Below, in pieces: positions 16,821-20,341 of a stretch of DNA of 20,341 bases. Numbering within the stretch: the stretch's first letter is position 1; the number at the start of each line of letters is the position of its first letter. A program made the translations under genes and the position numbers. Below the pieces are notes generated by a model, which saw only the letters and a program-made list of their open reading frames with translations, did not search any database and had not been told where the DNA came from. The DNA comes from Pseudomonadota bacterium (lineage in GTDB: Bacteria > Pseudomonadota > Alphaproteobacteria > Rhizobiales > Xanthobacteraceae), in assembly GCA_023388935.1 (NCBI GenBank), contig JAEWFG010000009.1:1-20341 (forward strand). Reading direction: 5' to 3'.

Positions 16821-16848
16821 GTTTCGCGTAATGAACCTTATGCGAAAC
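16821..16848. other. Xer/dif-like 28-bp site
   Basis: The layout is 11-6-11: arm GTTTCGCGTAA (16821-16831), spacer TGAACC (16832-16837), arm TTATGCGAAAC (16838-16848). The arms are reverse complements at 10 of 11 positions. Escherichia coli dif has the same architecture (GGTGCGCATAA, TGTATA, TTATGTTAAAT) and shares the inner TAA-TG and TTATG cores. This may be an attachment or exchange site for a tyrosine recombinase. No recombinase gene is in the window. Confidence 0.45.
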
Positions 16849-16988
16849 AAGATGCCGACGAGTGGCGCCCTTGTTATGCCCGCAGATCTGAATCGAGTCA
16901 TTTCAAGGGAGAATCGAGTCGGTCTCCCGTTCGGCTGACGGCCGGTCAAAGAGGGAACGAGAGGGCCCTTTCTCACCGATCGTCCACC

Positions 16989-17555
16989 TTGAGCGCGAAC
17001 AGATCGTCGGCGCGCTTCCTGCCCAAGATTGGCGGCCGCGATCGGAATGCCGAACCGAGCAACTACGCATCAGGGCGGCAAGGGTTTGAACCGCAAAGCG
17101 ACAAATCATCGCAACGCTTGCGATTGCGTGACCGCGATCCCAATCCGATCACAGTGTCACCCGATGGGAGATCAATCCTTCGCCAACTGTATGCAATCGC
17201 TAACGGCATCGTACAAAAGCTTGGGACACCAGTCCTTGCCGTTTCAATTGGTGACGTGTTGTTTTCCGATGGCTACGGCCCCGATGTGGCCGCTATGTTT
17301 CGATCTGTATTCGCTACCTCCTACAAATACATTGAAATACGGAATTGCATTACGCAGGTGACGACCGAGTTGTTCTTGCACACTCAGGTCTGGCGGTGGC
17401 ACGAAGCCAACTCCTCCGACCCGCAACTCGATCCGAGCTCACCCGGACGCGCTACGCCGAGCCTTTGGCCCACAGCGGATTATCAGAGGCCCTGCGGGCG
17501 ACGTCGGCTACTGACCCCATTGCGGAAATGGTCGGCTTTAAGGGGAGCGCCATAA
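16989..17555 (+). CDS. Doubtful hypothetical ORF
   Basis: A 188-codon frame whose central part looks protein-like: TPVLAVSIGDVLFSDGYGPD followed by VAAMFRSVFATSYKYIEI, at roughly 17230-17345. The N-terminal part is Arg/Ser-rich with no ribosome binding site. After 17345 a different frame (17345-17575) looks equally plausible, with ALRATSATDPIAEMVGFKGS near its end. This may be a frameshifted old gene. No family recognised. Confidence 0.2.
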   Translation: MSANRSSARFLPKIGGRDRNAEPSNYASGRQGFEPQSDKSSQRLRLRDRDPNPITVSPDGRSILRQLYAIANGIVQKLGTPVLAVSIGDVLFSDGYGPDVAAMFRSVFATSYKYIEIRNCITQVTTELFLHTQVWRWHEANSSDPQLDPSSPGRATPSLWPTADYQRPCGRRRLLTPLRKWSALRGAP

Positions 17556-17693
17556 ACCTTCGTATCGTTCCGTGACACCATTTAGATGACGGGACGACTA
17601 CTGACGTTCAATTGAGTTGCTGATCGCGATCGTCCTAGGCTGCATGCGTTGGAAAAGCGCACGAACTCATGAAGTGCGATTGTGAAACAAAAG

Positions 17694-17872
17694 GATGATC
17701 GACGAATAGCTGCGATAAAGCCAAGAGGAGACTCCAATGCCCAACTGCTCCGAAAGTCTTAAATCTGGCAGAGCCGCGCGATGCGCAATTTGTGATGGCA
17801 AGTTTGGTCTCGTCCGGCACTACTCGTGGCGAACGCCTCTTTGTTCCAAGAAGTGCGTCGATCGCTTCAGAG
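17694..17872 (+). repeat. Duplicated segment B, copy 1
   Basis: About 175 bp matching 18774-18948: leader GATGATCGAC, ribosome site CCAAGAGGAG, and the first 43 or so codons of the zinc-ribbon gene. Identity is high in the coding part (for example TGTGATGGCAAGTTTGGTCT in both) and lower in the leader. It ends abruptly just after the codons for VDR. Confidence 0.85.
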
Positions 17873-17958
17873 CTCGCAGGGAAAGTGACCGCAATTGGGT
17901 GGGCTGGCTCCAGATCATCTTCAACCAGCTGCCAGAGAATCGCGCGAGGGCTTTGTGA
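17737..17958 (+). CDS. Small four-cysteine zinc-ribbon-like protein, copy 1
   Basis: 73-residue protein with GAGGAG (17725-17730) six bases before its ATG. Cysteines 16, 19, 36 and 40 give the pattern C-x2-C-x16-C-x3-C (CAICDGKFGLVRHYSW, then LCSKKCVDRF), like treble-clef or MYM/FCS-type zinc fingers. Zinc binding is inferred, and the target (nucleic acid or protein) is unknown. A basic stretch (RFRARRESDR) and a hydrophobic C-terminal helix (WVGWLQIIFNQL) follow. It is the first of four tightly packed small genes: its TGA (17956-17958) shares a base with the next gene's ATG. A paralogue lies at 18816 with a different tail. No named family recognised. Confidence 0.72.
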   Translation: MPNCSESLKSGRAARCAICDGKFGLVRHYSWRTPLCSKKCVDRFRARRESDRNWVGWLQIIFNQLPENRARAL

Positions 17959-18161
17959 TGATCAGGATCTCACAACGAGGCAAGGCATATTTAGAGACGG
18001 CACGGACTTTGCTCCGCGCAGCCCAAACCATGACCGACTCAGCGATTGCGGGTCAGCTTAAAGCCCTTGCCGACGACTACGAGCGGCGAGCTGAGATAGC
18101 TTCGCACGTTGATGCGGCCAAAGCATTCTCCCGATCTGCTCCTAGCGCTGAACGCGAATGA
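17958..18161 (+). CDS. Small helical hypothetical protein
   Basis: 67 residues, starting MIRISQRGKAYLETARTLLR and continuing AAQTMTDSAIAGQLKALADD with YERRAEIASHVDAAKAF. Composition predicts two or three amphipathic helices. The pattern of about 70 residues with a DDYERRAE-like motif recalls very common short rhizobial proteins of unknown function. The start is the ATG overlapping the previous stop by one base (TGATG), which suggests translational coupling; a longer version from 17895 would lie inside the upstream gene. The stop at 18159-18161 is one base before the next ATG. Confidence 0.6.
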   Translation: MIRISQRGKAYLETARTLLRAAQTMTDSAIAGQLKALADDYERRAEIASHVDAAKAFSRSAPSAERE

Positions 18162-18162
18162 C

Positions 18163-18414
18163 ATGCATGACCGGGTGGGCAGCTTCAACATGTTCCGCGA
18201 ATTCTGTACCATTGAAGCGCTGAACCTGCGCCCCGGCTCAAAGGAGCTGGAGGCATTCAACGTCGAGCGTGTGCGCGGCTACCTCGAGTGCAATCTCGGT
18301 TGCAAGAAGAAGGAAGTGATACACGCGCTAGGCCTGAATCCGCGAACGGTGGCCAAGGCCATCAAGATCATCCGGGCAAATGCTCATCGCAGCGGTGGGG
18401 CTCTCCAGTCGTGA
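18163..18414 (+). CDS. Small hypothetical protein with possible helix-turn-helix
   Basis: 83 residues from ATG 18163, one base after the preceding stop. It reads MHDRVGSFNMFREFCTIEAL, NLRPGSKELEAFNVERVRGY, then KKKEVIHALGLNPRTVAKAI with KIIRAN. The last part has the spacing of a helix-turn-helix (KKEVIHALGL / NPRTVAKAIKII), so DNA binding is possible but unproven. No ribosome site of its own is evident, which fits coupled translation. Its stop (18412-18414) overlaps the next gene's GTG start by 3 bases (GTGA). If it is a regulator it would be the natural controller of this cluster; that is inference. Confidence 0.55.
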   Translation: MHDRVGSFNMFREFCTIEALNLRPGSKELEAFNVERVRGYLECNLGCKKKEVIHALGLNPRTVAKAIKIIRANAHRSGGALQS

Positions 18415-18620
18415 TCAAGATCATTGCCGTGCTCTGCAATCTCTCCTCTCCGGCAAATTGCCACGAGCAGACCGTCACCACCTCGGACTTCGCCGACGTC
18501 TCGATGCAGTCCTGCCTGATGGGCGCGCCGCAGCTCGCCGAGTGGATGAAGCTGCATCCGGTAGAACGCCTGGCGGGATGGCGCTGCGTGATCGGCAAAC
18601 AGGATGGCAGGCGAGCTTAG
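18411..18620 (+). CDS. Small Cys-containing, possibly exported protein
   Basis: 69 residues from GTG 18411: VIKIIAVLCNLSSPANCHEQ, then TVTTSDFADVSMQSCLMGAP, QLAEWMKLHPVERLAGWRC and VIGKQDGRRA. The short hydrophobic N-terminus followed by Cys9, Cys17, Cys35 and Cys59 resembles short rhizobial proteins with a minimal export signal and disulfide-prone cysteines. Such proteins are common in Bradyrhizobium as uncharacterised entries. A GTGA overlap with the gene before it completes the four-gene block. Repeat A begins 2 bases after its stop. Confidence 0.6.
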   Translation: MIKIIAVLCNLSSPANCHEQTVTTSDFADVSMQSCLMGAPQLAEWMKLHPVERLAGWRCVIGKQDGRRA

Positions 18621-18621
18621 G

Positions 18622-18775
18622 GTGGAAATCCTCGCTACGGCATCACGCGACGCGGCGGGGATAACGATCCTCTATCGACTCTATGGCGAGAGGTGATTTT
18701 CCTCACCGGCGTTGCAAGGTCATTCTCCTCGGGTGGTGGATAGTCTTCTACACGAACAGAAGCTACCATGAAGAT
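18622..18775 (+). repeat. Dispersed repeat A, copy 2
   Basis: Second copy of the 14046-14202 repeat. It keeps the ATG-AAG at 18768-18773 but then runs straight into segment B at GATGATCGAC. The result is a 9-codon leader frame (18768-18797, MKMIDKGRG) before the second zinc-ribbon gene. The junction shares GAT with both parents, so it looks like a recombination joint. Confidence 0.8.
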
Positions 18776-18948
18776 GATCGACAAAGGTCGAGGGTGATAC
18801 CAAGAGGAGGCTACCATGCCCTACTGCTCCGAGAGTCTTAAATCTGACAGAGCCGCGCGATGCGCAGTTTGTGATGGCAAGTTTGGTCTCGTCCGCCACT
18901 ACTCGTGGCGTATCCAGCTTTGTTCCAGGAAGTGCGTTGATCGCTATG
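18774..18948 (+). repeat. Duplicated segment B, copy 2
   Basis: Copy of 17694-17872 carrying the ribosome site and the zinc-ribbon codons. The ribosome site is improved here (GAGGAGG at 18804-18810). Beyond about 18948 the sequence is unrelated to copy 1. Confidence 0.85.
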
Positions 18949-19007
18949 ATTCGATAACTGAAATGCGAGTTCGTAGAATGTTGCAGCTATCACAGGAGCA
19001 ACAGTGA
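18816..19007 (+). CDS. Small four-cysteine zinc-ribbon-like protein, copy 2 with replaced tail
   Basis: 63 residues, nearly identical to copy 1 through residue 43 (Cys16, Cys19, Cys36 and Cys40 retained; CAVCDGKFGLVRHYSWRIQL, CSRKCVDR). It then ends in an unrelated charged tail, YDSITEMRVRRMLQLSQEQQ. GAGGAGG lies 5 bases upstream. Its TGA (19005-19007) overlaps the methyltransferase GTG start (19004-19006), so the pair is probably translated together. The retained cysteines argue for purifying selection on the ribbon, while the tail may be partner-specific. Function unknown. Confidence 0.7.
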   Translation: MPYCSESLKSDRAARCAVCDGKFGLVRHYSWRIQLCSRKCVDRYDSITEMRVRRMLQLSQEQQ

Positions 19008-20134
19008 ATATTGTTCTAATATCTCAGTTGGCAGCGGCCGTCATCGGTGCGTTGTTTGTGGCATACAACTTGTTTCACTACGTACTGTTTCTTTTGGTGA
19101 CCCGACCGAAGGACGCGAGCAAGATCGGCCACCAACTGAATGAATTCGAGCAGCGCCAACTGATTGAGTGGACACCAAAGCCGAACGACTTTCTCAAACA
19201 TGACGACGAAAAGCGCACATACGATGACGTGTTCGGCACGTATCGCGACGACCAATCGAACTACAGCACGTGTGTGTTTCCCAGATTGGCATTTTCGCAC
19301 CCCTACGAGGCCGAATATGCACTGTTGAAGCCGAAAGACGGGATGCGGTTCCTGGATCTCGGATGCGGCTCCGGCGCGGCAGCCGAATACCTCGCCGGAC
19401 GGAGCAATATCGAAATTGTGTGCGTGACCAATTCATCTGTGCAGGCGGAGATCTGCCGGCGGAAATTTGCGAGACTTGGCGGGCGTGGACAGGTGATAGT
19501 CATCGACTTCGACAACCTCGATCTCCCGAATGACTACTTCGATGGCATTTATGCGCTCGAGTCGATTGGCTACACCAAAGACCTGGACGCGTGGCTAGCA
19601 AGGTGCTGGCGGATGCTTAAGCCGGGAGGACGGTTGCTGATCCATTCGCCGGGGTCGCTGGATCATTGTCGCCGTACCAAGGATTACCTGAGTGTCACCG
19701 CCTTCTTCGAGAACTGGCGCTACAATTTTGTCGGAGCCAATCTTCTCGTCTACAAGATGCGCCGACTTGGCTTCAGTCCAATCCACTATCGGCGACTACC
19801 ATTCTTGGCCTGGGGAGTAACCTGGAACTTCATTCAACACATGCTGTTGTGGAAGTACCGACTAAAGATGCGCACTTTCGTGGAACTGGAGCGAATCATT
19901 TGGCGCACGTCGAAGGTGTTTGTGTTTGGCAATCCGTACAACACGGTGCTGGCCACCAAACCCACGGCACTATCTTGCTCCCAAACTCATACATCGGAAG
20001 CAGTGGCCTCATTGGCGATGACAAATGTTCCGCCTGTTACACACGACCGGGTAGGCAATCTCGCCGGCGGCGGGGGAGAATTTCTGAATAGTAGGGAAGA
20101 TCACGCCGCCGGACGTGCGGATGCAGTCGCTTGA
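19004..20134 (+). CDS. Membrane-anchored class I SAM-dependent methyltransferase
   Basis: 376 residues from GTG 19004. One N-terminal membrane helix (about 7-32, QLAAAVIGALFVAYNLFHYV) is followed by a Rossmann-type methyltransferase: motif I FLDLGCGSGAAAEYL (116-130), post-I IEIVCVTNS (136-144), motif II YFDGIYALESIGYTKDLD (178-195), motif III WRMLKPGGRLLI (202-213). The GIYALES.GYTKDL segment resembles small-molecule C- or O-methyltransferases acting on sterol, terpenoid or lipid-like substrates, which fits membrane anchoring; the substrate is unknown. The start overlaps the zinc-ribbon stop (GTGA). After VLATKP (about 320) comes a low-complexity tail of 56 residues. That tail runs antiparallel over the last 34 bases of the kinase gene on the other strand, so it may be acquired read-through rather than native. 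Confidence 0.82.
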   Translation: MNIVLISQLAAAVIGALFVAYNLFHYVLFLLVTRPKDASKIGHQLNEFEQRQLIEWTPKPNDFLKHDDEKRTYDDVFGTYRDDQSNYSTCVFPRLAFSHPYEAEYALLKPKDGMRFLDLGCGSGAAAEYLAGRSNIEIVCVTNSSVQAEICRRKFARLGGRGQVIVIDFDNLDLPNDYFDGIYALESIGYTKDLDAWLARCWRMLKPGGRLLIHSPGSLDHCRRTKDYLSVTAFFENWRYNFVGANLLVYKMRRLGFSPIHYRRLPFLAWGVTWNFIQHMLLWKYRLKMRTFVELERIIWRTSKVFVFGNPYNTVLATKPTALSCSQTHTSEAVASLAMTNVPPVTHDRVGNLAGGGGEFLNSREDHAAGRADAVA

Positions 20135-20341
20135 TCGTTCATCGGCACAGTGAATTGCACGGTGATGCCTGGCCCGGCGTTCGGGGTGGCCCATATGCGT
20201 CCCCCGTGAGCTTCGACAATCGAACGGCAGATTGATAGCCCCATGCCCATGCCGCCGGGCTTTGATGTAATGAAGGCGTCAAAGATGTGCTCGAGGTCCA
20301 GTGAGCTCAGACCTGGACCCGAATCCCGCACTTCGACGAGC
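20101..20341 (-). CDS. Sensor histidine kinase, C-terminal end (cut by window edge)
   Basis: Visible part is the HATPase ATP-binding end: RDSGPGLSSLDLEHIFDAFI, TSKPGGMGMGLSICRSIVEA, HGGRIWATPNAGPGITVQFT, then VPMNDQATASARPAA and a TGA at 20101-20103. It is a paralogue of the large kinase at 2001-7538. The stretch 20225-20341 is identical in DNA to that gene, while the last 40 or so codons differ. The upstream domains lie outside the window. Its 3' end overlaps the methyltransferase 3' end tail to tail by 34 bases. Confidence 0.88.
   Translation of the reverse strand, partial: LVEVRDSGPGLSSLDLEHIFDAFITSKPGGMGMGLSICRSIVEAHGGRIWATPNAGPGITVQFTVPMNDQATASARPAA
20225..20341 (-). repeat. 117-bp direct repeat, copy 2 (reaches window edge)
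   Basis: Identical to 2107-2223 in sequence and orientation, and probably longer beyond the window. With copy 1 it brackets about 18.1 kb. Confidence 0.95.

Larger units (their letters stand above)
16085..17693. other. Gene-poor region with inverted repeats and remnants
   Basis: About 1.6 kb with no confident gene. Contents noted: a possible helix-turn-helix remnant (16480-16611), an 8-bp inverted repeat (16691-16708), a Xer/dif-like site (16821-16848) and a doubtful open frame (16989-17555). A motif GIDVSKK near 16267 recalls IS110 transposases, but nothing around it supports that. Confidence 0.4.

Noticed and set aside
16989..17361. Second overlapping frame at 17029-17361
   Set aside because: Cys- and Pro-rich shadow of the slightly more plausible frame starting at 16989; no independent support.
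1..20341. CRISPR array, rRNA or intact insertion sequence
   Set aside because: No regularly spaced short repeats, no rRNA-like sequence and no complete transposase with terminal inverted repeats were seen.

Overview
The window reads as accessory or island DNA from a rhizobial alphaproteobacterium, most likely Bradyrhizobium or a close relative. This is inferred from the protein flavours (a serine/threonine-kinase/AAA/histidine-kinase fusion, an orphan branched-chain amino-acid-type binding protein, DUF3095, tiny cysteine-rich rhizobial proteins) and from the many decayed genes. No rRNA, tRNA, CRISPR array or intact insertion sequence was found.

Layout. 1-520: N-terminal part of a LysR regulator on the minus strand, cut by the window edge. 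521-2000: gene-poor, with one weak small ORF. 2001-7538: one very large intact minus-strand gene for a 1845-residue sensor (kinase-like domain, AAA ATPase, helical middle, GAF, PAS, HisKA, HATPase). 7665-8797: remnants of a second LysR gene and of a peroxiredoxin-like gene. 8798-10027: periplasmic binding protein on the minus strand. 10501-11423: methionine sulfoxide reductase pair, msrB frameshifted and msrA intact. 11654-12627: hemC pseudogene, convergent with an apparently intact hemE (12640-13686, TTG start). 13766-14490: a ParB-like remnant and a broken gene for a small Tyr/Gly/Pro-rich secreted protein. 14849-16084: DUF3095 protein. 16085-17736: gene-poor, with a 28-bp site built like a Xer/dif site.

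The right end is the most unusual part. 17737-18620 holds four very small genes packed with 1- to 4-base overlaps or a 1-base gap: a four-cysteine zinc-ribbon-like protein, a helical protein, a possible helix-turn-helix protein and a Cys-containing short protein. The zinc-ribbon gene is duplicated at 18816 with a replaced C-terminal tail. There it overlaps a membrane-anchored SAM-dependent methyltransferase (19004-20134) by 4 bases. A second dispersed repeat (14046 and 18622) lies directly in front of that duplicate.

The right edge enters the 3' end of a second histidine kinase. Its last 117 visible bases are identical to the same segment of the large kinase gene, in the same orientation. About 18.1 kb is therefore bracketed by direct repeats, a substrate for excision or amplification.

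At least six genes (LysR copy, redoxin, msrB, hemC, ParB-like, Tyr-rich) carry indels or stops, while genes of 5.5 kb, 1.2 kb and 1.2 kb are open. This favours real gene decay over general sequence error, although each indel needs checking against reads.
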